Below, piece by piece: positions 27,915 through 36,966 of a stretch of 64,000 bases of DNA (position 1 is the stretch's first letter; each line of letters opens with the position of its first letter). Source of the stretch: CBDBJK01 sp965206395. Its GTDB lineage: Bacteria; Chloroflexota; Dehalococcoidia; Lucifugimonadales; CATOSD01. Under the pieces are notes generated by a model. The model ran no database searches. It was not told where the DNA came from and was given only the letters and a program-made list of their open reading frames with translations. Where the stretch lies: the NCBI GenBank assembly GCA_965206395.1, contig CBDBJK010000028.1, positions 21,878 through 85,877 of the forward strand, in the 5' to 3' direction. The position numbers and the translations under genes are program-made.

Positions 27915-28733
27915 GGTTGTGTTGACATTTGGTGCATAATGGATACATGTCAACGACTGAATTACGCAATGAACAATGGTCGAAAATCCTTGAATTTCTG
28001 CGCTCATGCCCAGACCTCTACGTTGGAGAGGAGGACGATTGCAGGCGCTACGTCGAGGCCATCCTGTGGATGGCACGAAGTGGTGCTCCTTGGAGACTGC
28101 TGCCTGAGCACTACGGTCACTGGAACAGCGTATATAAGCGCTTCGCACGCTGGTGTGAAAAGGGTGTATGGGAACGAATGCATCAGCATTTTGTGCAAGA
28201 CCCCGATATGGAGCATGTCATCATTGATAGCACTGTGATAGCACTGTGATTCGCGCTCATCCCTGTGCTGCTGGAGCCTCCAAAAAAACGGTGGCCAATC
28301 GGCCCAAGCTCTTGGCCGGAGCCGAGGCGGGTTCAGTACCAAGATCCACGTGAGCGTGGATGGATTGGGCAACCCGTTGCGCTTTGAGCTCACAGCAGGT
28401 CAACGTCACGACATCACCCAGGCACAGGCATTGATTGCTGATTTCGAAACCGAGCATGTGATTGCTGATAAGGGATACGATTCGATGGATTTTCTCCAAT
28501 GCATCCTGGGCAGGGGCGCGTTACCTGTGATTCCACCTCGGTCAAATCGAAAGACGCCACGAGAGTATGATGAGTACCTTTACCGAGAGCGCCACCTTGT
28601 GGAGTGTTTCATCAACAAGATCAAGCACTACCGGCATATCTTCTCTCGCTTTGACAAGCTGTCATCGCGTTTCCTGGGATTCTTGAACTTCGTCGGTGCT
28701 CTCATATGGCTCAGATGAAATGTCAACACAACC
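27915..28733 (+). mobile_element. IS5-family (IS427-like) insertion sequence, 819 bp
   Basis: Terminal inverted repeats GGTTGTGTTGACATTT are at both ends, with a TA target duplication (27913-27914, 28734-28735). It encodes a two-frame transposase different from the 880-bp element. Insertion and later loss of the right flank truncated the STAND-like gene. Confidence 0.9.
27947..28718 (+). pseudogene. IS427-like transposase disabled by an 11-bp tandem duplication
   Basis: Starts MSTTELRNEQWSKIL and runs to VIIDSTVI (first Asp). A direct repeat AGCACTGTGAT (two copies near 28229-28250) then breaks the frame and gives a TGA. Beyond it, RAHPCAAGASKK leads to an A7 run (about 28280), the usual slippage site, then GGQSAQALGRSRGGFSTKIHV, DKGYDS (Asp) and VECFINKIK (Glu) to 28718. 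The duplication, not the A7 shift, is the lesion. Confidence 0.82.
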
Positions 28734-28766
28734 TAATAATCCAACCGAACATTGTGGCTCAAGTCT

Positions 28767-28894
28767 CACCCTCATCCCAGCCTTCTCCCATCAAGGGAGA
28801 AGGGGTTAGCCTCCTCTCCCTCGGACGGGAGAGGATTGTCCGGTTCCTTAATTTGTATAATACCGGACTCCGCCCCTGCGGAGAGGTGAGGGTG
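28767..28894. repeat. 128-bp five-stem palindromic intergenic element
   Basis: An outer stem CACCCTCA (28767-28774) / TGAGGGTG (28887-28894) encloses four hairpins: CCTTCTCCC/GGGAGAAGG (28781-28803), CCTCTCCC/GGGAGAGG (28813-28834), GTCCGGT/ACCGGAC (28838-28868) and CTCCGC/GCGGAG (28868-28883). The composition resembles the CTCACCCTCA-type extragenic palindromes common in many bacterial genomes. Confidence 0.8.
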
Positions 28895-28926
28895 TTCTTC
28901 CGTCCGTAGAAGGATGGTTTAGCAAC

Positions 28927-31446
28927 TTATGTAGAGGTCAGTAACCTGGCAACGCTGTAATAGAGAGAATTGAACAGAATCTTGTATGTGCCTCTGACCT
29001 GTGCGCGGAACTGAACCCGGAATCCTATCAAGATTACCTCGCCCTTGCCAAGAGGTACGGCAGCAAGCGCCGCCTTGCCGTGCAGCTTCTCATGGCCCAA
29101 AAGCCATCCACTGAGCAGGGGGTCGTACTCTGGAAACTTGCCGATGACCTGTCCCTCTGCGACATCGAGGGCGGGGCCATTTAGGAACATCGCCACGGCC
29201 TCGCCCGGCATCCCGTAGGCAACCGGATGGCTCGTGTCCAGCAGAATGCGAAGAAGGCTACCGGGCGCGAAGAACTCCGAATGTGAGTGAGCCGCCAGGA
29301 CGTTGCGCGCTGGCAGTCCAAGGTGTCGTATGGCGTACCGAGCGCCGCCATCCCAGCCGATAAGAGTGCCGCCGCGCTCCACGAAATCACGAAGGCTTTC
29401 GGCACCCTGCTCGCCAAGTCCGCCAGCGTATTCAGCGGGGTAGGTGGATGAGTTGTAGCCGTTGTGTATTTGTCGCACGCGCTGGTGGGGAATCAGGATC
29501 GCGTCAAATCGGTCCGCCAGCTTGCCCGCTCGGATGTCTCCGTCCACCAGCGTCGTGTATGAAAAACCATAGTCGTCGAAGATGAATCGCGTCCAGCCCT
29601 CCTCAGGGCTAGGCACATAGCTTCTATAGAGGCCGACCCTCGGCGTGCGAAGGTTGTATTGCGAGACCTTCGGGGTGCGGTTAATGGCATGGATGGTTAG
29701 CGATTCCTCCTCGGCTATCGAGGCTGCAAAACCATCGACCTTTGCGTCCTTCTGTGGAAGGATGATAAAAGTGCCCGGAGGATACTGAATTCCATCGCTT
29801 TCGAATTTCTCCTTTGCCCAACTGACTTCCACTCTGGCGGCAAGCAGGCGATTGATGGCGCGGGCAGAGGCGTTGCTTTCGGGCCGGAGGAGGTAAGCAG
29901 TGCTTGTCATTGCAGGGAAGGATGGCTTTAGCTGGACGACATCCCCTGTGGGCGCGTCAGGCTCGCTCAATAATTTGAGGTCAACTGTGAACGGTGCTTT
30001 CACTTCGACGACCTCGACGCCCATCTTCAATGGCAGACTATGGGCCGTGACATCGTAGGGGAGCTTTGGCGGCCCCCCAGGGTACTGTCGCAGGTCTGGA
30101 TAGCGCTGCGCCTCAAGCATCGTCTTGGCGAACGCACCGTATGGCTGAGTCGTGTGAACCACCCTGGTGCCGCCCGAATATGCTCTGCCGTCGGCCACAA
30201 ACGGCATCGTTGCTTCGTGTATTTCCACCGCCGCAGTCGATAACACTTGCAGCAACTCTGAGGTCGTGTTGGGGTCGCGCTGCTCTTTGGGAATGAGATA
30301 GGCGTAGGGATTGCTGACAGACGACACCGCTTTTTTGCCTATCACATAAAAATTGCGAACCCACATATCCTTGTATCGCGCGGCGTTGTTAAGGCAGGCC
30401 ATGACTGCGGCGAAGTCATACTCGACTATGTGTCGCAGGCTCCAACGGCCTCCCTTCCAGGGCATTGGATGGTTCCAGGATTTCAGCGTCGGGTCTTCCG
30501 TTCCAATCGACTTGAGCTGGCTCTGTTCTAGCTGGATAGGCGTGGCAATGCGGACGCTTGCGACCTCTGAGAGGATGCGTATCCCACCGTGATAGTGCTG
30601 GTAGGTGCGGCTTGGGCTGTAGGCATCGTAGACCACGTTGATAGCGACGCCGGCCTTGCCTTGCGCGGTCAGTTCGTTAGCCATCGCCGAGCCGAGCATG
30701 GCTAGCTCGCTCTGCAAAATGGGGTCAACGTTGGGGCCAACAGGATCGATGTACGGTGGGAGAATCATTCGCATACCAGGCGTGCGGGTCTGGTGCAGAT
30801 CGTAGAGAATTTGAGGATGCCACGCATTCAAACAGTGCTCCACGGTCAGTCTGGTTTCCGCCTGCGTGAACATTGACCAGTCACGGTTGTTGTCGTGTCC
30901 CGTGTACTTGTGATACAGGAAGGGAGGAATCACGCCCTCGTGTGGAGTCCCAAGCGTGCTGTCATACCACTTCTTGACCAGAATCAGGCCGTCGGGGTTC
31001 AGGGATGGCACTAACAATACGATGACGTTTTCGAGGATGCGCTTGACATCATCGTCATCGCTGGTAGCGAGGTGATAGGCTGCCAGCATAGACATCTGGG
31101 ACGCGCCGACTTCGGTAGAATGTATGCTGCAAGTGACCGCGACGACGGCCTTTCCCTCGGCGATAAGCTCGTCTGCTTCGCTTTCGTCTCGGATCGTACG
31201 AGGGTCGGCCAGCCTGGACTGAATCGCCTGGTAGCGTTCCAGGTTAGCCAGGTTCTCCGGCGAGGATATGACCGCCATCATGAACGGGTTGCCCTCCGTA
31301 GTCTTTCCAACCTCCCTGGTGAGGACGCGCTCTGATGCGCTGCCCAGCATGTGGAAGTAATCGACGATTTGAGGCCAGTCCGCAAGCTTGCGATCTTCGC
31401 CCACCTCAAAGCCGAGGTGTTCACTTGGACTAATGATAGATGACAT
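28927..31446 (-). CDS. M14-family zinc carboxypeptidase-like protein
   Basis: About 839 residues. The catalytic domain is N-terminal. The zinc site is HSTE in VTCSIHSTEVGAS with a later His in YDLHQTRTPGMRM; NPDG and NNRDWSMF are the conserved substrate-pocket blocks. The C-terminal half includes a segment like a glutamine-amidotransferase fold (LRDFVERGGTLIGWDGGARYAI). There is no signal peptide from ATG 31446, which is preferred to one 12 codons upstream because the domain begins soon after. The substrate is unknown. The gene is divergent from the EVE-domain gene. Confidence 0.88.
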   Translation of the reverse strand: MSSIISPSEHLGFEVGEDRKLADWPQIVDYFHMLGSASERVLTREVGKTTEGNPFMMAVISSPENLANLERYQAIQSRLADPRTIRDESEADELIAEGKAVVAVTCSIHSTEVGASQMSMLAAYHLATSDDDDVKRILENVIVLLVPSLNPDGLILVKKWYDSTLGTPHEGVIPPFLYHKYTGHDNNRDWSMFTQAETRLTVEHCLNAWHPQILYDLHQTRTPGMRMILPPYIDPVGPNVDPILQSELAMLGSAMANELTAQGKAGVAINVVYDAYSPSRTYQHYHGGIRILSEVASVRIATPIQLEQSQLKSIGTEDPTLKSWNHPMPWKGGRWSLRHIVEYDFAAVMACLNNAARYKDMWVRNFYVIGKKAVSSVSNPYAYLIPKEQRDPNTTSELLQVLSTAAVEIHEATMPFVADGRAYSGGTRVVHTTQPYGAFAKTMLEAQRYPDLRQYPGGPPKLPYDVTAHSLPLKMGVEVVEVKAPFTVDLKLLSEPDAPTGDVVQLKPSFPAMTSTAYLLRPESNASARAINRLLAARVEVSWAKEKFESDGIQYPPGTFIILPQKDAKVDGFAASIAEEESLTIHAINRTPKVSQYNLRTPRVGLYRSYVPSPEEGWTRFIFDDYGFSYTTLVDGDIRAGKLADRFDAILIPHQRVRQIHNGYNSSTYPAEYAGGLGEQGAESLRDFVERGGTLIGWDGGARYAIRHLGLPARNVLAAHSHSEFFAPGSLLRILLDTSHPVAYGMPGEAVAMFLNGPALDVAEGQVIGKFPEYDPLLSGWLLGHEKLHGKAALAAVPLGKGEVILIGFRVQFRAQVRGTYKILFNSLYYSVARLLTST

Positions 31447-31633
31447 ATGAAAGATTCTGACGCCTGAAGGCTTGCTGGTCAAGAGGGGAGTAGGTGCGCG
31501 ACCTGGAATATCACGTCAGGACAGGCGCAAAAATCACACTCGTGCTGTTATAATGTGCTCGCCTTTTGCACGTCCATGGTGAAGTTTGCGGACATCGAAC
31601 ACCCGACACATTCCATCGGAGGATTTCTTGAGC

Positions 31634-32107
31634 ATGGCCCAAAGTCGATTCTGGCTAGTCAAGTCCGAGCCGAACACATATTCATTTGCCGACCTTCAAA
31701 GCGAATCTGAACAAACGGCAGAATGGGACGGCATACGCAACTATCAGGCGCGAAACAATATGCGCGACGAGATGAAGGTTGGCGATGGAGTGCTCTTCTA
31801 TCACTCGAACGCGAAGCCCAACGCGGTTGTTGGAACCGCCGTCATCATGCGTGAGGGATACCCGGACGACACCGCTTGGGACCCGAATTCCGAACATCCA
31901 GACCCCAAAAGCACGCCGGATAATCCCATCTGGTACATGGTGGACATCAGGGCAGAGGCGTTATTCTCTCATCCGGTGACGCTCGCGGAGGTCAAGTCAA
32001 CCCCAGGGCTGGAAAACATGGCGCTGGTCAAGAACTCGCGGCTGTCGGTGCAACCGGTCACGCCGGACGAGTGGCGCATAGTAAACGCAATGGGAATTCA
32101 AGGCTAG
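31634..32107 (+). CDS. EVE-domain protein (PUA-like, thymocyte nuclear protein 1 family)
   Basis: 157 residues starting MAQSRFWLVKSEPNTYSF, the classic EVE opening, with EWDGIRNYQARN, VGDGVLFYHSN and ENMALVKNSRLSVQPV. EVE domains bind modified bases; bacterial members occur alone or in modification-dependent defence genes. ATG 31634 is chosen for the family start and the GGAGG upstream, over an in-frame start at 31586. The stop codon TAG is part of the CTAG target of an IS630-type copy; the duplication regenerates the same stop, so the protein is unaffected. Confidence 0.92.
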   Translation: MAQSRFWLVKSEPNTYSFADLQSESEQTAEWDGIRNYQARNNMRDEMKVGDGVLFYHSNAKPNAVVGTAVIMREGYPDDTAWDPNSEHPDPKSTPDNPIWYMVDIRAEALFSHPVTLAEVKSTPGLENMALVKNSRLSVQPVTPDEWRIVNAMGIQG

Positions 32108-33344
32108 TGGTTCAACGTTTTTGTATTGATGGGTAGAGTGACTTTAGCTTGATGCGCGCATCCTCGGTAGTGAAGCGCCAATCCACTCGTATCACATCCC
32201 GGTTGCGTTGATTCTGCCAAGCATTGACCTCGCCGCGCAGGATGTCTTGATTGGCAATCCGTCGGTCCAGGCACTGTCGAGCCAGCACACCGATCTCTAT
32301 CTCCGCCATATTCAACCAACTCCCGTGTTTGGGAGTGTAGTGTATCTCCAGTCGCTCAGCTATACGCCTCGCCTCAGCAGGCTCGAATGCCTCGTATAGC
32401 GAGGACAGCTTGTGAGTGTTGAGATTGTCCATTACCAGCACGATCCGGTCTCTGTCAGGGTAGTCCTCGTCGACCAGTTTCTTTATCACATGCGCCCAGT
32501 CCACCTTCGTGCGACGCTCTCTGACCTCGACTCGGCACCATCCGTCCAACGGTGCAAACAGCATGAACAGGCTGCTCACTCCATTGCGCTCGTATTCGTA
32601 GTCGTATGCCGCCGATAAGCCGGGCGCTGCGGGACGCGGCACTCGCGTCTCCTTGACTTGCTGTTTGCTCGTCTCATCCATGCACACCAGAACCTCATTC
32701 CCATCGTACGGCCGTTGGTAGACCTCCACGTACGTCTTCCATCGCGCACACAAACTCCGCGCTCTGACCGGGCGGGATGCACCAACTCTGCTTCAGCCAC
32801 GGCTTCAGTTCGTTTTTTTTTAAGCGCCTGGCGAACCGTCTCGGTGCTAATGGTCCCGACTATCTCACACTCGACCAACTGGTCAGCCAACAGCTTCAGG
32901 GTCCAACTGGCACGCCCCTCCGGCGGTTCCCCGCAGGCCATCGCTATCAACCGTGCTTCACCTTCGCCGTCCAGTCTCTTTTGACGCCGACGCAGTTGCT
33001 TTTTGCGATTCAGCGCAGACTCGACCCCCTCCTCCACACAGCGCTTGCGTATTCGCTCGACCGTTGACTGTCCCACACCGAGCGCGCTGGTGATGTCCGC
33101 GTCCTTCATTCCCCCGTCCGAGCGTGACTCATCGCTCATCAGCAGAATGCGCGCATGGGTCTGTTTGTACGCCGCAGCCCGACCGCGTGAGACCAAGGCG
33201 TTGAGTTCCTGTTGTTCGTCGGTAGTCAGTCTGATACGGTACTTCTTGGTAGACATCATGGTTCCTCCTCGGTTCAACGTTACGATTGAACCCCCAAGAG
33301 GAACAATGACTATCATGGTATTCATTTCAATGATGTTGGACCAC
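32107..33344 (-). mobile_element. IS630-type insertion sequence, copy 4 (1238 bp)
   Basis: Reverse orientation, flanked by TA (32105-32106, 33345-33346) within CTAG. It is 11 bases shorter than copy 1: one of two GATGGAAGAC repeats at the start of the DDE half is missing and one base is added. Confidence 0.95.
32112..33259 (-). pseudogene. IS630-family transposase, copy 4, disabled
   Basis: Starts at ATG 33259. The helix-turn-helix half and the A9 run are as in copy 1. The net 11-base loss near 32728 shifts the DDE half out of register (one frame reads MCARWKTYVEVYQRPYDG). The catalytic Asp-Asp-Glu motifs downstream are intact. One Trp-Arg to Trp-Cys change (GWCRVEV) also separates it from the other copies. 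Confidence 0.85.
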
Positions 33345-33464
33345 TAGTGAGATTCAGGCACGCGAATGGCACCGAAACTCCCAGTCTATGTGGATGGCTC
33401 TTGTTTAAATCGGCCCTGGATTCCTGGGAGCAAAGTCTATATTCGCAATCTTCGATGGCACTTC

Positions 33465-34049
33465 TTAAAACCCCCACCATTCTTGCCACTTGCCTAGCGA
33501 AAGCTCTAGAATCAGCAGGTCGTCGGGCTTGCCCTGGAAGTTGCGAACGTGGTTTGGCAGCGTCGCCAGCCGGACGAACCCCAGGCTCTCCGCCGCTCGG
33601 ACGGCTGGGGCCTGCTCCTCTGCAACAAGCTCGAAGATAAGGTTTTCAACCCCTCGGTCAGCGTCTTTGGCGATGGTGATAAGCTCACGAATAAGCGCTG
33701 TGCCAACGCCCTTGTTACGGTACTCAGAGTCAACTACGATGCGAATTTCACCGATGTGCTTTCGCGCCCCGGCCCTGCGTCTGTGGAGTGTACCGTCCGC
33801 GACTATCTTTTCGCCTGCGAGGGTCAGCATAGGCAGCGCGCGCGAGTAATTGAGACTTTCTGACCACTGCTTGATGACGTCCGGCGATGTTACGTCCTCT
33901 TTGAGATAGTATCGGTCTTCTTCAGAAACGCGAAGGAAGAACTCCAGCAGGGCGTCCTTGTCAGTGGATATCATTGGCCTGATGGTCACCTGTTGACTAT
34001 CCAGCAACTCCATGGTTTTGGGATAGGCTGTCATTGCGTATGTGGTCAA
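33465..34049 (-). CDS. GNAT-family N-acetyltransferase
   Basis: A 194-residue acyltransferase using acetyl-CoA. The central block EIRIVVDSEYRNKGVGTALIRELITIA contains the acetyl-CoA pyrophosphate-binding motif (RNKGVGTA), and the C-terminal AVRAAESLGFVRL helix-strand is typical of the fold. The N-terminal half (IRPMISTDKDALLEFF...YYLKEDV) is the substrate side, and its target is not predictable. It is on the same strand as the universal-stress-type gene upstream, about 90 bases away. A shorter start (MELLDSQQ) is possible. Confidence 0.88.
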   Translation of the reverse strand: MTTYAMTAYPKTMELLDSQQVTIRPMISTDKDALLEFFLRVSEEDRYYLKEDVTSPDVIKQWSESLNYSRALPMLTLAGEKIVADGTLHRRRAGARKHIGEIRIVVDSEYRNKGVGTALIRELITIAKDADRGVENLIFELVAEEQAPAVRAAESLGFVRLATLPNHVRNFQGKPDDLLILELSLGKWQEWWGF

Positions 34050-34139
34050 TCTATCGTCTCCGAAGACTCAGAATGTTTCACCAAGAGCATCTAACACGGC
34101 AGTCGAAGCTGCACGGTTATGCCCATCTTTTCTCAGGCT

Positions 34140-35189
34140 TCAATCCACAGAGGCTTTTTCAGGAGGTATCACAAGCACCGGGTCTCCCGATGCCCTCACA
34201 AGCGCCTCCGCGACGCTTCCCATGATCCAGCGAGTGATGCCGGATCGGCCACGTGTGGTCAGCGCGATGATGTCCTGAGGATTTTCCCTCGCCAGATCGA
34301 TTATGCTCTGAGCGATTGAACCCTTCAGAATTTTCCACTCCACTTTCAACCCTTTGGCATTCAACGATTTGGCTATGCCCTGGAGGTACGTGGCAGCCTC
34401 TGCCTCGACGTCCGACTCCAGATCTACGTAGCCTTCGTATGGGTGGCCATCCATGTACGGCGCCAAACCGCCCACAATGTTGACTACGCGCACCAGAACT
34501 ATCTCTAGCGCAAGTTTTCGAGCTAATTGCTCCACGTAGGGCAGAGCGGATTCGGCGGCCTTGGAGCCGTCCAACGGCACCAGAATCCTGGAAATGGCTG
34601 CGCCTTCCTCTCCGTATTCCTTGGCCCTCTCAGGTGTCATAGTTAGCGTGGGCAGGTTAGAGGAATGAATGATTTTATCTGTCACACTGCCCAGGATTCC
34701 GCGTCCCAAGGCGTTCCGACCATGAGTAGACATTGCGATGAGGTCGCAACCCTCATGTTCGGCGACCCGAACAATCTCTTCGGCTGGTTTGCCGAATGAA
34801 ACCACGGATTGAGCCTTCACCCCTGCTTCATTCAGTCGCTTGACAACTGCATCGAGTCCTCTCTTGATTTCAGTCTCGACTCGCTCGAATATCTGAGAGG
34901 CGTAAGGGCCTCCGGCCTCATGAGCAGTAACGCCTTGCGAATCTCCGTGTGTTGGAGTATCCACTGGGGGTCTAGCCCCATACAATGCTCCAGGAGATGG
35001 CATGTTTTCTCCAGATTGCACAGCCTCGTGTGCTGTTTGAGAACGCTCTGGCATTCGCACTGTGTCAGGGTCAACCACGGATAGCAACACTATCGGGATG
35101 TCGAAACCTCTAGCCAACTGCGATACATAGGGCAAAATGCCCTCAGCCAACTCCGTGCCATCCAGAGGGACCAGTAATTTCTGGAACAT
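34140..35189 (-). CDS. Tandem universal stress protein (two Usp domains)
   Basis: A 349-residue cytoplasmic protein with two Usp folds: 1-about 190 (MFQKLLVPLDGTELAE...DLIAMSTHGRNALGRGILGSVTDKI) and about 200-349 (RILVPLDGSKAAESALPY...DIIALTTRGRSGITRWIMGSVAEAL). Both have the G-x2-G-x9-G(S/T) ATP-binding loop, so both halves probably bind ATP. A disordered insertion (about 48-90) interrupts the first domain. A ribosome-binding site AAGGAGG lies upstream. The role is stress survival; the partner is unknown. Confidence 0.93.
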   Translation of the reverse strand: MFQKLLVPLDGTELAEGILPYVSQLARGFDIPIVLLSVVDPDTVRMPERSQTAHEAVQSGENMPSPGALYGARPPVDTPTHGDSQGVTAHEAGGPYASQIFERVETEIKRGLDAVVKRLNEAGVKAQSVVSFGKPAEEIVRVAEHEGCDLIAMSTHGRNALGRGILGSVTDKIIHSSNLPTLTMTPERAKEYGEEGAAISRILVPLDGSKAAESALPYVEQLARKLALEIVLVRVVNIVGGLAPYMDGHPYEGYVDLESDVEAEAATYLQGIAKSLNAKGLKVEWKILKGSIAQSIIDLARENPQDIIALTTRGRSGITRWIMGSVAEALVRASGDPVLVIPPEKASVD

Positions 35190-35233
35190 GTGAATGCCTC
35201 CTTAAATTGGTAAACGATGAAAATGCGAACGAT

Positions 35234-35482
35234 TCAAGCTGGTTCGGCTACGGCTTCCTTCCGGCGATATCGATTATCGAGAATGATATCTGCGTCGCTC
35301 GGCGTCTTCAAGTCCCTCATGTAGCCGCACTGCAGGCACAGAACATTCCAGCCATATATATCCCTGTCCACTACCACGTCACCCATTTCGCATCTTGGAC
35401 AGCTCTTGAGCCAAATCATCAACACTTTCCCCTTCGTAGTGACCATTGCAGCCACGCTATTGTTTCTATTCCCAAGCACCAT
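35234..35482 (-). CDS. Small zinc-ribbon protein
   Basis: Up to 82 residues. Two CxxC pairs (CPRC, CLQC) about 20 residues apart form a zinc ribbon, with the core MIWLKSCPRCEMGDVVVDRDIYGWNVLCLQCGY. The start is uncertain; the Met of MIWLKSC is an attractive shorter choice. It lies upstream of the double-Usp gene on the same strand, 44 bases away, so the two may be cotranscribed. The role is unknown, perhaps nucleic-acid binding. Confidence 0.65.
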   Translation of the reverse strand: MVLGNRNNSVAAMVTTKGKVLMIWLKSCPRCEMGDVVVDRDIYGWNVLCLQCGYMRDLKTPSDADIILDNRYRRKEAVAEPA

Positions 35483-35634
35483 AATTATGAGTCTAATAAC
35501 GTGAGGAAGGCATGAAGATGCGGCGCTCTAGCATGAAGATTCCATGAGGAATTTCATGAGGGTTGCCATGCATAGCTGGTAGCATTCAGGAGATGGGTTG
35601 AGGGTAGCTGAAGTAGTGATTATGTCGCGAATGA

Positions 35635-35671
35635 GGGGCCTGCGCAAACGTATAAGGCAAGCGCAGGCCCC
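35635..35671. repeat. GC-rich hairpin between leuB and the zinc-ribbon gene
   Basis: Perfect 11-bp stem GGGGCCTGCGC (35635-35645) and its complement (35661-35671) with a 15-nt loop. It lies 43 bases after the leuB stop in the direction of leuB transcription. There is no clear T run, so it is at best a weak terminator or an mRNA 3' stabiliser. Confidence 0.55.
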
Positions 35672-35713
35672 TTCGATAGTGGAGGCATTTTCGTGACGGT
35701 GGAATCCTGAATG

Positions 35714-36811
35714 CTAAATCCTGCCTGCGATGATGTCGCCCATCTCAGGCGTCTTAACCCTCTCTCCGCCGTCGCTTGCTATGTCCGGGGTGCGATAGCC
35801 TTCCGCCAGGACGCCGTCGACCGATTGCTCGACTGCTCTTGCCTCATCTTCGAGACTCAGAGAATACCGCAGCAGCAAGGCCATGCTAAGTATCGTTCCG
35901 ATGGGATTTGCGATACCCTGACCTGCGATGTCCGGCGCGGTGCCGTGGATGGGTTCGTAGAGACTTACGGGACGGCGTCCTCGTCCACCCATTTTGGGAA
36001 GCCCCGCCAGACTAGCCGAGGGCAGCATTCCCATGGAGCCGGACAGCACTGATGCTTCGTCCGTTAGAATGTCGCCAAAGGTGTTCTCGGCAACGATAAC
36101 GTCGAAGTGGGCCGGGTTCCTGATAAGCTGCATCGCCGCATTGTCGACCAGGATATGTTCAAGCTCAACGTCGGGGTAGTCTTTGGACACCTCGATTGCT
36201 ACCTCGCGCCACAGGCGGGACGACTCAAGGACGTTCGCCTTGTCCACCGACGTCAGCAGCTTGCGGCGTCCCTTGGCAAGCTCGAAGCCCACTCGCACTA
36301 TCCGCTCAATCTCCTGCTCGGTATAGCGTAGGGTATCCACGCCACGCCGACCTCTGGACGTTGTCCAGCGCTTCTTAGGCAGCGCGAAGTACAGCCCGCC
36401 CGTTAGCTCTCGGACAACAACCATGTCCACGCCTTCGAGAAGATGTGGCTTGATGGGGCTTGAGTTGATAAGCTCAGGGTAGACCTTGACCGGCCTCAGA
36501 TTGGCGAACAGGCCGAGTATCTTGCGAATGCCGAGGATGCCGTCCTCCGGCCTGACCTTTGCGCTTGGGTCGTCCCACTTGGGGCCGCCGACAGCGCCGA
36601 ACAGGACGGCGTCCGTTTTCTCGCACAATGCAACGGTCTCATCGGGTAGGGCGGTGCCAAACTCGTCGATGGCGTTGCCTCCTATGCTTCCGAAGCTCAG
36701 ATCAAACGAGTGGCCGAACTTGTGGCCTACCGCTTCCATAACTTTCGTTGCCTCCGCGACAACCTCCGGCCCAACGCCGTCGCCCGGCAGAACCGTAATC
36801 GAGTATTTCAT
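35714..36811 (-). CDS. leuB: 3-isopropylmalate dehydrogenase
   Basis: A 365-residue enzyme of leucine synthesis that oxidises and decarboxylates 3-isopropylmalate with NAD. It starts [17 protein letters not shown]. Also visible are the substrate-binding ELTGGLYF loop, the [11 protein letters not shown] block with catalytic Lys, the metal-binding Asp segment [22 protein letters not shown], and [18 protein letters not shown]. Length and all motifs are complete. No other leu biosynthesis genes lie beside it. A second member of the superfamily at 46941-48011 is of the tartrate/malate type. Confidence 0.96.
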   Translation of the reverse strand: MKYSITVLPGDGVGPEVVAEATKVMEAVGHKFGHSFDLSFGSIGGNAIDEFGTALPDETVALCEKTDAVLFGAVGGPKWDDPSAKVRPEDGILGIRKILGLFANLRPVKVYPELINSSPIKPHLLEGVDMVVVRELTGGLYFALPKKRWTTSRGRRGVDTLRYTEQEIERIVRVGFELAKGRRKLLTSVDKANVLESSRLWREVAIEVSKDYPDVELEHILVDNAAMQLIRNPAHFDVIVAENTFGDILTDEASVLSGSMGMLPSASLAGLPKMGGRGRRPVSLYEPIHGTAPDIAGQGIANPIGTILSMALLLRYSLSLEDEARAVEQSVDGVLAEGYRTPDIASDGGERVKTPEMGDIIAGRI

Positions 36812-36966
36812 GTATCACTCCTAAATCAATTCGAATCTGGCATGCGCCCTGGAACGTTACTCTCAGGTTTTCAACATAAGCGGGTGGGTCACCCGATGGC
36901 ACGCAGAGTATTATAAGCAAAAACTTGCCCTAAACACAGGCGGGCAGAAAAATAGGAGCGAGCGCT

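Noticed and set aside
28767..28894. Possible CRISPR repeats in the palindromic intergenic region
   Set aside because: The hairpins differ from each other, and there is no regular repeat-spacer pattern. No CRISPR array was seen in the window.
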